NCBI GenBank assembly: GCA_963765075.1
Contig: CAVXVA010000001.1
Coordinates: 806,001-870,000, forward strand
Direction of reading: 5' to 3'
Origin: JAENVU01 sp963765075
GTDB lineage: Bacteria > Actinomycetota > Acidimicrobiia > IMCC26256 > JAENVU01
Length of the DNA stretch: 64,000 bases
Of this stretch, positions 44,731 through 53,136 are shown piece after piece; within the stretch, counting starts at the first letter, position 1; each line of letters opens with the position of its first letter. The position numbers and the translations under genes were made by a program. The notes beneath the pieces are model-generated. The model was not told the origin of the DNA, made no database searches, and was given only the letters and a program-made list of their open reading frames with translations.

Positions 44731-45039
44731 GCCCGCTTCCCTCTTCCACATCACTCGGCCGGACTCGCCGGTCCGGATCGACCGGTACTCACTTTCCGGA
44801 ATTTCGCTTGGGTATACACGTGTATAGCTAACCCGAAATCGCCAACAGTGACCAACACCCGCCAAAGGCCGGGATCATTCGCTCACGCGACGAGAGCGTT
44901 CCGCGGAACGCCACCCTCCGGAGTTCCCACTCTGGTGACGTGCCGCTTGGGTGTGGAACAGCCTTCGTCGAGGTCTGATCCTGGCAGGCTGTGCGGATGC
45001 AGTTGCGTGTCTCGCGATCCAGTGTCAACGCTGCCGACG
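44731..45039. other. Intergenic stretch with a 14-bp palindrome
   Basis: No convincing gene is seen in these 309 bases. It marks the change from the intact operons to the left to a patch of broken genes on the right, and is visibly less G/C-biased around 44800-44850. Its only notable structure is the palindrome at 44813-44826. Confidence 0.6.
44813..44826. repeat. Palindrome TATACACGTGTATA in a longer imperfect dyad
   Basis: TATACACGTGTATA is a perfect 14-bp palindrome, and its A/T content stands out strongly from the surroundings. Flanks extend the symmetry: ATTTCG at 44801-44806 and CGAAAT at 44834-44839 are reverse complements placed nearly equally on both sides. It could be an operator or recombination/attachment-like site at the edge of the degraded patch. 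No regulator or integrase gene is adjacent. Confidence 0.6.
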
Positions 45040-45300
45040 ATGTCGAATCCCATGAGCAGGTCTTCGATGTTGACGCGCTGTCGGACTGTCGTGGGAGTCA
45101 TCGACGACATCGTGCGCCGCCGCGGGTATCTCCCACAGATTGGTCTGGGCGCTTCTTGGACCGCGTACGACGGCGCCGGCGGACTCGCGCTCGCCGAGGT
45201 CACTCAAGGCGGGAGTGGGTATGAGCCGATCCGCGCGCTGGCCGACGCAGACACCGAGATTGCCGCGGTCAGCGACGTTCTCTACTTCGAGCACGGTTAG
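45040..45300 (+). CDS. Small hypothetical ORF
   Basis: 86 codons from ATG 45040. The second half looks protein-like (VVGVIDDIVRRRGYLPQIGL and PIRALADADTEIAAVSDVLY), with acceptable codon bias, but there is no clear ribosome site and the first 20 codons are weak. It could also start at a later GTG. No family recognised. It lies in the degraded patch, so it may be a remnant. Confidence 0.35.
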   Translation: MSNPMSRSSMLTRCRTVVGVIDDIVRRRGYLPQIGLGASWTAYDGAGGLALAEVTQGGSGYEPIRALADADTEIAAVSDVLYFEHG

Positions 45301-45364
45301 GAGGCGGGTCCACCGCGCAAGGGACATTGCCTAACTTCTGGGTGGCGAGTCGACGATCCAGCGG

Positions 45365-45679
45365 CTACGCGGCTTCCCTCTTGCGGTCGTGCTGTCTCGG
45401 ACGGGAGGCGTGACGCCATTGCATAGTCACGAGCCCTGCAGCGGTGAGAACTCCGGCTACAAGCAGGATCCATGGACTGACGTCCACAGAACCATGGAGC
45501 GCGACGGAATAGCCGATTGCGATGATCTTGCCTACGGAGACGACATATATCAAGACGAGCAAGGTCCGGGTCACACGGTTCCGGAGCCAGATCGCCTGGA
45601 GGAATTCCAACACTCGGCGACGCAGGCGATCGACCCGGCAGTCGCAATCGACCGTCGGTACCGTCAGCAGCCGTTCCAC
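45365..45679 (-). CDS. Small two-helix membrane protein, lower-G+C ORF
   Basis: About 104 residues from a GTG at 45679. Basic N-terminal region (CRVDRLRRRVLEFLQAIWLR), then two hydrophobic helices, LLVLIYVVSVGKIIAIGYSV and SPWILLVAGVLTAAGLVTM, and a basic tail. Base composition is less G/C-rich than the rest of the window. Its start touches the truncated sortase copy, which suggests it arrived with the rearrangement that removed the sortase N-terminus. Not recognised. Confidence 0.4.
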   Translation of the reverse strand: MERLLTVPTVDCDCRVDRLRRRVLEFLQAIWLRNRVTRTLLVLIYVVSVGKIIAIGYSVALHGSVDVSPWILLVAGVLTAAGLVTMQWRHASRPRQHDRKREAA

Positions 45680-45890
45680 GACACCGGCAATCTGACCGCC
45701 GATGATGGGATCACCCTCGTGGACACCGCGGGCCATCGCGTTCACGTAGACGGTGACCGAGATGTTCGTGGTCGATCCGTCGGCGATGTGGATCACCGAG
45801 CAGACGCCCGGTCGTACGCTCACGCTGTTCACGAGTCATCCGCTGGGATCCGCGGCGCGACGCCTGGTGATTCGCGCGACGCTCACCTGA
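45671..45890 (+). pseudogene. Truncated, inactivated sortase copy
   Basis: Corresponds to the last 70 or so residues of the intact sortase at 46244-46945: PFHDTGNLTADDGITLVDTAG, then a frame change near 45745 with an in-frame TAG, then TEMFVV, MWITEQTPGRTLTLFTSHPL and the terminal RRLVIRATLT. The catalytic cysteine of LFTCHP is serine (LFTSHP). The N-terminal half is missing. Two independent defects make this a genuine pseudogene rather than a read error. Confidence 0.78.
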
Positions 45891-45933
45891 CGCGCCACAC
45901 CCCGCTGACGCGGCCCTCGGATAGGTTCGCCCG

Positions 45934-46032
45934 ATGAGCGAACTGCCACCGACCGACCTCACCCGCCGCCTCGCCGGCCGCCGGGTCGTCATCGTCGGCG
46001 TGGGCACCCAACCGTCGGACGATCGGGACGCT
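45934..46032 (+). pseudogene. 5' stub of an SDR gene
   Basis: Begins MSELPPTDLTRRLAGRRVVI followed by VGVGTQPSDD, which looks like the N-terminal strand and glycine-rich cofactor loop of a short-chain dehydrogenase. It then loses any SDR character after about 33 codons, although the frame stays open to 46146. The remainder of a normal 250-residue SDR is absent. Probably a truncated remnant left by rearrangement. Confidence 0.45.
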
Positions 46033-46243
46033 CCTCGCAACGCACGCCACGCGCGGCGACCACCGCGCTCCGCGCGAATACCTCGCAAGGTATCGAAAGG
46101 TTTGGGAAACATCGAACCGCCTGCCTTGCCTCAGAACGGTGCATGAGCTAACAAACTGACTCGGCGGAAATCTGGGTGGTCGGTTGCTGACGGCGGAGTT
46201 GGCGGCGCATCCAGGCGGACCTCATCGGTCCAGAGGATGTTCG

Positions 46244-46945
46244 ATGCCCAGCGTTCGACCAGGTTCGGAACTCTCGTGGGCGTACCGCCTCGCCTTCGGC
46301 GTGATTGCCCTCGGGGCAACCGTCGCGCTGATCGCGGTCCTGATGCTCACCGGTCCATCCGCGAGCGCGCGCCACGTCGCGCGAGGGGTGCTCCCCCGCA
46401 CTGCCTCGGCCCAGCCCACTGCGACCCCTGCTCGCTCGGCGACACCGACCACGACGACAACGACAACGCCGACACCGCCGGTCGCACCGCCCACGCCCGT
46501 CGCGGAGACATTGCTCCAACCGGCCGACGTGCCGGCACCCGACGTGATCCTGCCGATCCAGCTGATGGGTCGGATCCAGATTCCCAAGATCGGTCTCGAC
46601 ACTGATCTGCGCGATCAGATCACCCAGGAGTCGATCGACCTGGGCCCGTCGCACTGGCCCGGAACCGCGGCCCCCGGCGGCTTCGGGAACGCCGTCATCG
46701 CCGGCCATCGCAACAGCCACAGTGCACCCTTCCACGACGTCGGCAACCTGACCGTGGGCGATTCCATCAACCTCGTCAACGCGAGCGGGCAGAGTTACCA
46801 CTACGTCGTGACCGAGATGTTCGTGGTCACTCCTGACGCCATGTGGATCACCGAGCAGACGCCGGGTCGCACGTTGACGCTCTTCACGTGTCACCCACTC
46901 GGCTCAGCGGCGCAACGACTCGTGGTGCGGGCGGCGCTGACGTAA
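46244..46945 (+). CDS. Class E-like sortase
   Basis: 233 residues from ATG at 46244 with GAGGA upstream. One N-terminal helix at about 14-34, a Thr/Pro-rich linker (about 55-85), then the sortase beta barrel. The catalytic triad is visible: His154 in IAGHRNSH, Cys215 in LFTCHP, Arg224 in AAQRLVVRA. Class E/D enzymes of actinobacteria anchor LAXTG-type proteins to the wall. No substrate with such a motif was seen in the window. A dead copy lies just upstream. Confidence 0.87.
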   Translation: MPSVRPGSELSWAYRLAFGVIALGATVALIAVLMLTGPSASARHVARGVLPRTASAQPTATPARSATPTTTTTTTPTPPVAPPTPVAETLLQPADVPAPDVILPIQLMGRIQIPKIGLDTDLRDQITQESIDLGPSHWPGTAAPGGFGNAVIAGHRNSHSAPFHDVGNLTVGDSINLVNASGQSYHYVVTEMFVVTPDAMWITEQTPGRTLTLFTCHPLGSAAQRLVVRAALT

Positions 46946-46987
46946 TCCGACGCGTCCGGCCACCCGTGCGGATAGGGTGCGGTCGTC

Positions 46988-47078
46988 AACACGGGAGTCC
47001 GGTGCGCCGGGCTGAGAGGCGGGCACGCAGCCCTCGACCGTTACCACCTGATCCGGATCATGCCGGCGCAGGGAGTCT
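46988..47078 (+). promoter_or_regulatory. TPP riboswitch (THI element)
   Basis: Conserved pieces are in the right order: ACGGGAG, GGGCTGAGAGGCGGG, the P4/P5 segment CCTGATCCGGATCATGCCGG, and GCGCAGGGAGTC. These match the thiamine pyrophosphate aptamer consensus (CTGAGA; CCTGAT..GGAT.ATGCC.GCG.AGGGA). It precedes the thiamine pyrophosphokinase and ThiBPQ genes, the expected targets. TPP binding should turn the operon off. Confidence 0.92.
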
Positions 47079-47101
47079 TCCCAGCCTTCCGTATGCGTCG
47101 A

Positions 47102-47118
47102 TCCGGTTCTCGACCGGA
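47102..47118 (+). promoter_or_regulatory. Hairpin masking the ribosome site after the riboswitch
   Basis: TCCGGT (47102-47107) pairs with ACCGGA (47113-47118) around a 5-base loop. The right arm overlaps the GGAGG ribosome site (47116-47120) of the gene starting at 47127. This fits a translational expression platform for the TPP riboswitch, although the switching partner strand is not proven. Confidence 0.55.
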
Positions 47119-47126
47119 GGACGGCG

Positions 47127-47765
47127 ATGCACACGATCGTGGCAGCCGGCGGTGATTCGCCGCACGAGATGTGGCACGAGACGCTGGGTCGCGCCGACCT
47201 CGTCGTCGCCGCCGACTCCGGACTGGCTCATCTGTATGCGCTCCGATTGCGCGCCGACGTCGTCGTCGGCGACTTCGACTCGGTCGATCCTGCGCACCTC
47301 GAACGAGCCACCGCCGAGGGCGCCCACATCGAACGCCACGCCCCCGACAAGGACGCCACCGACCTCGAACTCGCCCTCGCCGTGGCCCTCCACGCCGGCA
47401 CGACCGAGCTCACCGTCATCGGCGTCGGGGGCGGTCGGATCGACCATCACTTGGCGGGGTTGGCCGTCCTCGCCGATCCGAGGTGGTCGACGATGCGTAT
47501 CACGGCACTCGTCGGCGCCGACCGTATCCACGTCGTGCACGACCACATCACACTGACCGGCCCGACCGCGAGCATCGTCACCCTCATCGCCGTGGGCGGG
47601 CCGGCGAACGGCGTCACCACGACCGGCCTCCGCTGGGCCCTGCACGACGCAAGCCTCTCGCCGACCTCGACCCTCGGCGTCAGCAACGAGATCGTCGACT
47701 CCCCCGCGACCGTTTCCCTTCGCGGCGGCACGGTGTTCGCGATCCAACCGAATGGAGCCCCCTGA
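47127..47765 (+). CDS. thiN: Thiamine pyrophosphokinase
   Basis: 212 residues. Motifs of the TPK/ThiN family: VVAADSGLAHLYAL, VVGDFDSVD (48-54), APDKDATDLELAL (72-84), and GVGGGRIDHHLAGL (99-112). The C-terminal beta domain contains GVSNEIVDSPATVSLRGG. It transfers pyrophosphate from ATP to thiamine, giving the TPP that the upstream riboswitch senses. First gene of the operon; the ABC transporter genes follow after 1 base. Confidence 0.93.
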   Translation: MHTIVAAGGDSPHEMWHETLGRADLVVAADSGLAHLYALRLRADVVVGDFDSVDPAHLERATAEGAHIERHAPDKDATDLELALAVALHAGTTELTVIGVGGGRIDHHLAGLAVLADPRWSTMRITALVGADRIHVVHDHITLTGPTASIVTLIAVGGPANGVTTTGLRWALHDASLSPTSTLGVSNEIVDSPATVSLRGGTVFAIQPNGAP

Positions 47766-47766
47766 C

Positions 47767-48825
47767 ATGCGCGTACGCACACTCGGTTTCGTCGTCGTCA
47801 TGGCCATCACGCTCGGTGCGTGTGGCTCGAACCGTGGCAGTCAAGCCGACGGCGGAGTTGCGAAGACCGTCACCCTCATCACGCACGACTCGTTCGCCGT
47901 CTCCCGGCCCGTGCTCGCAGCCTTCACCAACCAGACGGGTTGGAAGGTCCGCGTCCTGAAGAACGGTGACGCGGGTGTCGCGCTCAACCAGGTGATCCTC
48001 ACCAAGGACGCGCCGCTCGGTGACGCGATGTTCGGCGTGGACAACACGTTCCTGACCCGCGCCCTCCGGGAGCGGGTGTTCACGCCCTACCGAGCGAAGG
48101 GGGTCACGGCGGTCCCGCGCGCCCTGCGACTGGATCCCACGGACCACGCCACGCCGATCGACGTCGGCAACGTCTGCGTGAACGCCGATCGCAAGTATTT
48201 CGCCGACCGCGACCTGGCAATCCCGAAGACACTGGACGACCTCGCGCAGCCGCAGTACCGCAATCTGCTCGTCGTGGAGAACCCCGCGACCTCGTCGCCG
48301 GGTCTCGCGTTCGTCGCCGCCACGGTCGCGCGTTTCGGGGAGGCCTGGCCCGAATACTGGGACCGCCTCCGGGACAACGGCGTGAAGGCCGTCGACGGAT
48401 GGGAGGCGGCCTACAACGGCGAGTTCTCCGGCGCCGCCGGGAGCACGGGCACCCGACCCCTCGTAGTCAGTTACGCAACGAGCCCACCGGCCGAGGTGTA
48501 CTTCGCCGATCCGCAGCCCACCACCGCACCCACGCTGGCGCTCGACCAGACCTGTTTCCGGCAGGTCGAGTTCGCGGGCGTGCTGCGGGGCGCCGCCCAT
48601 CCGGCCGGCGCCCAGGCACTCATCGACTTCATGCTGACCCGCCGTTTCCAAGCCGACATGCCCTTGCAAATGTTCGTCGACCCGGTGGTCCCGGGCACTC
48701 CCCTGCCCGAGGTCTTCACGAAGTTCGCCACGGTGCCGCCCGATCCGTTCACGCTCAGCCCCGCGCGCATCGGTCGCGACCGAGCGAGCTGGATCGACGA
48801 GTGGACTGCGCGCGTCCTGCGGTGA
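47767..48825 (+). CDS. thiB: Thiamine ABC transporter, binding lipoprotein
   Basis: 352 residues. Lipoprotein signal with lipobox LGAC at about 16-19, so it is anchored at the outer face of the membrane. The periplasmic-binding fold shows VTLITHDSFAVSRPVLAAFT, GDAGVALNQVILTKDAPLGD, DVGNVCVNADRKYFADR and VENPATSSPGLAFV, matching ThiB/TbpA. Its stop overlaps the permease GTG. With ThiP and ThiQ it imports thiamine or its phosphates. Confidence 0.92.
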   Translation: MRVRTLGFVVVMAITLGACGSNRGSQADGGVAKTVTLITHDSFAVSRPVLAAFTNQTGWKVRVLKNGDAGVALNQVILTKDAPLGDAMFGVDNTFLTRALRERVFTPYRAKGVTAVPRALRLDPTDHATPIDVGNVCVNADRKYFADRDLAIPKTLDDLAQPQYRNLLVVENPATSSPGLAFVAATVARFGEAWPEYWDRLRDNGVKAVDGWEAAYNGEFSGAAGSTGTRPLVVSYATSPPAEVYFADPQPTTAPTLALDQTCFRQVEFAGVLRGAAHPAGAQALIDFMLTRRFQADMPLQMFVDPVVPGTPLPEVFTKFATVPPDPFTLSPARIGRDRASWIDEWTARVLR

Positions 48826-50420
48826 ACCGGTTCGTAGCTCGCGCGGCCCGGACCCTGCTCGTTGCGGGGCCGTTGACATTCCTCGCGGTGTTCTTCCTCT
48901 GGCCGGTCGGCGCGATCCTCGCCCGGGGCTTGTGGACCGACGGATCGATCCGGCTCCACTCCCTCGCCGACGTGGGGCGAGATCCGGGTCTGCGCCACGT
49001 CGTGTGGTTCACCATCGTGCAAGCGGCGCTCTCGACGGCCGCCACCCTCATCGTCGCGCTCCCGGCCACCGCGGTCCTGAGCCGATTCCGATTCCGCGGC
49101 CGGGCCGCGGTCGTCGCACTGCTCACGATGCCGTTCGTCCTTCCTACGGTGGTCGTCGGGTCAGCGTTCCGTTCGCTCGGGATCACCGGATCACTCACCG
49201 CGATCGTGATCGCGCACGTCTTCTTCAACGTGGCCGTCGTGGTGCGCGTGGTGGGCGCGACCTGGCGCGGACTCGACCCGCGGGAAGAAGACGCGGCGCG
49301 CAGCCTGGGTGCGGGACCGGTGCGGACCTTCGTCGCGGTCACGCTGCCTGCCCTCCGCCCGGCCATCGTCGCGGCCGGGTCAATCGTCTTCCTGTTCTGC
49401 TTCACGTCGTTCGGTGTCATCCTGATCCTCGGCGGCCCACGTTTCGCGACGATCGAGACCGAGATCTACCGCCAGACCGCCCAACTGCTCGACCTCCACA
49501 CCGCGGCGGCCCTCTCGATCGTGCAGCTCGTCGCGGTGGTTGCCGCGTTGTTCACGGCCGGCACGATGGCCGGGCGAGTCCGGGCCATCACCCGAACCGC
49601 CGCCGGCCGCCGAGTGCCTGCGTCCATGCCTGCCCGCGCACTCCTCGCCGTCGGCCTCCTCCCCGCCGTGATCCTGGTCGTGGTCCCGTTGGGCGACCTG
49701 ACGATTCGGTCGCTCGCCCACGGCGGGACCGGCTACACCCACCTCACCAGCACTCCGTTCGGCGCGCCGAACTCACCGCTCGACGCGATCGTCACCTCGA
49801 TCGAGATCGCGATCGTCGCCACGGTGATCGCGGTCGCGTTGGGGATCGCACTCGCGACCGCGCTCACCCGGCCCGGGCGGCGAGCACACGGGGCCCGCCT
49901 CACCGAACTCCTCGTCCTGCTCCCGCTCGGGATCTCCGCGGTCACGGTGGGATTCGGATTCCTCATCGTGTTCGACACCCCACCCCTCGATCTGCGCACG
50001 TCGTGGTGGATAGTTCCGATCGCGCACGCGCTGGTCGCGTTGCCCTTCGTGGTCCGGACCACCGTCCCGGTGCTCCGGGCCATCGACCCCCGTCAACGTG
50101 AGGCGGCGGCGATGCTCGGCGCGGGACCAACGCAGGTCTGGCGGGCCGTCGACCTCCCTGTGGTCGCGCATGCGGCCAAGGTCGCGGCCGGATTCGCGGC
50201 CGCAATCTCGTTGGGCGAGTTCGGTGCGACGGTCTTCATCGTGCGGCCGGAGACGACCACGGTGCCGGTCGCCATCTATCGCTTCTTGAGCCGGCCGGGC
50301 GCCACCAACGTGGACCAAGCGCTGGCGCTCGCCACGATCCTGATGCTCCTCACCGGCGTCGTCGCCCTCACTGGTGAGCGCCGAACCCGGCTCGAGACCC
50401 GGCTCGGGACCCGACCGTGA
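48822..50420 (+). CDS. thiP: Thiamine ABC transporter, fused double permease
   Basis: 532 residues from GTG at 48822 (GTGA overlap with thiB). Twelve or so helices in two homologous halves, each with an EAA loop: EEDAARSLGAGPVRTFVAVT in the first and QREAAAMLGAGPTQVWRAVD in the second. Fused permease halves are the normal ThiP form. It ends with overlap onto the ATPase gene start, indicating tight coupling. Confidence 0.92.
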   Translation: MNRFVARAARTLLVAGPLTFLAVFFLWPVGAILARGLWTDGSIRLHSLADVGRDPGLRHVVWFTIVQAALSTAATLIVALPATAVLSRFRFRGRAAVVALLTMPFVLPTVVVGSAFRSLGITGSLTAIVIAHVFFNVAVVVRVVGATWRGLDPREEDAARSLGAGPVRTFVAVTLPALRPAIVAAGSIVFLFCFTSFGVILILGGPRFATIETEIYRQTAQLLDLHTAAALSIVQLVAVVAALFTAGTMAGRVRAITRTAAGRRVPASMPARALLAVGLLPAVILVVVPLGDLTIRSLAHGGTGYTHLTSTPFGAPNSPLDAIVTSIEIAIVATVIAVALGIALATALTRPGRRAHGARLTELLVLLPLGISAVTVGFGFLIVFDTPPLDLRTSWWIVPIAHALVALPFVVRTTVPVLRAIDPRQREAAAMLGAGPTQVWRAVDLPVVAHAAKVAAGFAAAISLGEFGATVFIVRPETTTVPVAIYRFLSRPGATNVDQALALATILMLLTGVVALTGERRTRLETRLGTRP

Positions 50421-51433
50421 CCCTCACCCTCACCGACGTGACAGTGCGGTACGGCACCACGGTTGCCGTCGATGCCGCGAGCCTCACGATCAACGCGGGC
50501 GAGATCGTCGCGGTGCTCGGGCCGAGCGGCAGTGGGAAGACCAGCCTGCTTCGTGCCATCGCCGGGTTGGAACCGCTCGCACGCGGCGCGCTGGCGTGGG
50601 ACGGCGAAGATCTCACCGCCCTCGCCCCCCATCATCGCAACTTCGGATTGATGTTCCAGGACCACGCGCTGTTCACCCACCAGGACGTCCTCGCGAATGT
50701 CGCGTTCGGTCTCCGCACTCGCGGCGTCGGCCGGTGCGATCGCGAACGACGAGCCGCCGCGATGCTGGACGTCGTGGGGCTCACCGGGTTCGACCGTCGC
50801 GCCGTCGATCAGCTCTCCGGTGGTGAGCGCCAACGCGTGGCACTGGCCCGGGCCTTGGCGCCGACGCCGCGGCTGCTGATGCTCGATGAACCACTCGCGT
50901 CGGTCGATCGCGAGCGTCGGCACCAACTCGCGCAGGAGTTGCACCGGATTCTCCACGCGAGCGGTACGCCCACACTGCTCGTCACCCACGATCTCGACGA
51001 AGCGTTCACTTTCGCCGACCGGATCGTGATCCTCGACCGGGGTCGGATCGTGCAGGCGGGCTCCGCGCTCGACGTGTGGCGCCGCCCCGCCACCCGGGCG
51101 ATCGCCCGGTTCCTCGGTGTGACCACGGAGCTCGAGTGCCCGAGCGGAGCCGGGTTCGTGACGACCCCATGGGGACTACTCGCCACGGACCGGGTCGGCA
51201 CCGTCGTCGTCGGGTTCCGGCCCACCGACCTGCGCGTCGATCCGGACGGACCCGTGACGGGGGTGGTGCGGACCACGTGGTTCCGTCGCGATCACTTCGT
51301 GGTCGAGGCCGACACTTCGGTGGGACCGATCACCGCCCGGAGCAGCCGCCCCGAGCCGGTCGGCACATCGGTGACGATCGCCGCGGATCTCGATGCCGCG
51401 GTCGTCGTCGAACCCGGAGTACCCGAGGCGTAG
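50417..51433 (+). CDS. thiQ: Thiamine ABC transporter, ATPase
   Basis: 338 residues, GTG start inside the thiP stop region. Walker A GPSGSGKT (35-42), Q-loop MFQDHALF, signature LSGGERQRV (133-141), Walker B LLMLDEP (153-159), and the H-loop in LLVTHDLDEA. The last hundred or so residues form a TOBE-like domain (VGFRPTDLRVD, GVVRTTWFRRDHFVVEADTS), longer than in enterobacterial ThiQ. It energises thiamine import. Confidence 0.92.
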   Translation: MTLTLTDVTVRYGTTVAVDAASLTINAGEIVAVLGPSGSGKTSLLRAIAGLEPLARGALAWDGEDLTALAPHHRNFGLMFQDHALFTHQDVLANVAFGLRTRGVGRCDRERRAAAMLDVVGLTGFDRRAVDQLSGGERQRVALARALAPTPRLLMLDEPLASVDRERRHQLAQELHRILHASGTPTLLVTHDLDEAFTFADRIVILDRGRIVQAGSALDVWRRPATRAIARFLGVTTELECPSGAGFVTTPWGLLATDRVGTVVVGFRPTDLRVDPDGPVTGVVRTTWFRRDHFVVEADTSVGPITARSSRPEPVGTSVTIAADLDAAVVVEPGVPEA

Positions 51434-51444
51434 TCTCGGCCGCG

Positions 51445-53136
51445 ATGGCCACCCCTCGATTCGACCACTTGTACCCGTACGCCGAACTCGTCGCCGAGCT
51501 CCGGGCGCTCGCCGCTGCCGCGCCCGAACTCATCACGCTGGAGTCGGTCGGGACGTCCCACGAAGGACGCGACATCTGGCTCGCCACCGTGACCAACTCC
51601 GCAACCGGTCCTCACCACGAGAAACCGGCGGTGTTCTTCGAGTGCAACATCCATGCCACCGAAATCACCGCTTCGACCGCGGCGCTCCACCTGCTGCACC
51701 ACCTCGTCGCCAACTACGGCACCGACCCAGCGGTCACCCGCGCCCTCGACACCCGCACGTTCTACGTGGTGGCGCGAGTGAACCCCGATGGCGTGGAACT
51801 CGCCCTGCGCGAGACCGACCCGATCTACCTCCGCTCGTCGGCTCGGGTGTACCCCCGAGCCGATCAGCAGCCCGGCCTCATGGAGCGGGATGCCGATGGC
51901 GACGGCCGCATCCTCTGGATGCGCATCGAGGATCCCGATGGCGGTTGGATCGTGCACCCCGACGAGCCGCGATTGATGATGGCCCGCCCGTTCGACGACG
52001 TGAGCGACGGCCCCTTCTACCGGGTCGTTCCCGAGGGCATCGTCCACGACTTCGACGCCGATCGCGTTCCGCTCGCTCCCCACCTCCAGAGCCTCGACCT
52101 CAATCGCAACTTCCCGCAGGATTGGGTCCCGGAGGGGAGCCAATCCGGCGCGGGCGACTATCCGACGTCGGAGCCGGAGGTGCGCGCGGTGGTCGACGCG
52201 GTGACCGCCCGGCCCAACATCGGCGTGTACTTCGCCTACCACACGTTCGCGGCCGTCATCCTGCGGCCGTACGGCGGCCACGCCGACGATCACTTCCCCA
52301 CCGCGGACCTCGTCACCTACAAGACCCTGGGGGCGCGCGCCACCGAGATCACCGGCTACGCAACCGCGTCGGTGTTCCACGAGTTCAAGTACGACCCGAA
52401 GTCGTCGATCACCGGCTGCGGTGACGAATGGGCGTACGACTTCCTCGGCCTGATCGGCTGGACGACGGAGTTCTGGAGCCCGCTCCGCGCCGCCGGGATC
52501 GAACACAAGTACATCGAGTGGTACGCCGACCATCCCGTCGCCGACGACCTCGCGCTCCTCGCCTGGAACGACGACGTACTCGACGGCGCCGGTTTCGTCG
52601 ACTGGTACGCGTTCGATCACCCGCAGTTCGGACCGGTCGAACTCGGCGGGTGGGACACCTTCCGGACGTGGACCAACGCGCCACCCGCGCTCATGGAGGC
52701 CGAGATCGCGCCGCACAGCGCGTGGGCCGTCGCCCAGGCCCTCGCCCTCCCGGAACTCGCGGTGCACGACCTGCGCTGCACCCACCTCGGCGAGGATGCC
52801 TACCTCGTGCGGGCCGTCGTCAAGAACACCGGTTGGCTACCGACCAACATCACCAAGAAGGCCGTCGAACGCAAGGCCGTTCGGCCGGTCGAAGTCACCC
52901 TCGAATGGGGCGACGGGGTCACGCTGGCCAGTGGGCGTCCGACCGTCGAACTCACGCAGTTGCCCGGCCGCTCGCGGGTCCGGACGATGATGGCGGTGCA
53001 CGACGGCGTCGTGGACCCGATGACGGAGCGGACGTTCACCGAATGGATCGTGCACGGCCCGGCCGGTGCGACCGTGAGCGTGACCGCCCGCCACCAGCGG
53101 GCCGGGGTGGCCCGGGCCGAGGTCACGCTCGGATGA
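51445..53136 (+). CDS. M14-family zinc carboxypeptidase
   Basis: 563 residues from ATG at 51445. The zinc motif HxxE lies in CNIHATEITAS (His70, Glu73), the third ligand in FAYHTFAAV (about His266), and the catalytic Glu in GWTTEFWSP (about 341). RVNPDGVE and LDLNRNFPQDW are classic M14 blocks. A C-terminal beta domain follows (LVRAVVKNTGWLPTNITKKA). No signal peptide is visible. It follows the thiQ stop by 11 bases and is coupled to the next gene by ATGA. Confidence 0.88.
   Translation: MATPRFDHLYPYAELVAELRALAAAAPELITLESVGTSHEGRDIWLATVTNSATGPHHEKPAVFFECNIHATEITASTAALHLLHHLVANYGTDPAVTRALDTRTFYVVARVNPDGVELALRETDPIYLRSSARVYPRADQQPGLMERDADGDGRILWMRIEDPDGGWIVHPDEPRLMMARPFDDVSDGPFYRVVPEGIVHDFDADRVPLAPHLQSLDLNRNFPQDWVPEGSQSGAGDYPTSEPEVRAVVDAVTARPNIGVYFAYHTFAAVILRPYGGHADDHFPTADLVTYKTLGARATEITGYATASVFHEFKYDPKSSITGCGDEWAYDFLGLIGWTTEFWSPLRAAGIEHKYIEWYADHPVADDLALLAWNDDVLDGAGFVDWYAFDHPQFGPVELGGWDTFRTWTNAPPALMEAEIAPHSAWAVAQALALPELAVHDLRCTHLGEDAYLVRAVVKNTGWLPTNITKKAVERKAVRPVEVTLEWGDGVTLASGRPTVELTQLPGRSRVRTMMAVHDGVVDPMTERTFTEWIVHGPAGATVSVTARHQRAGVARAEVTLG

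Noticed and set aside
45934..46146. Small intact gene of 70 codons
   Set aside because: Only the first 33 or so codons look like an SDR N-terminus; the rest has no protein character, so it is treated as a stub.
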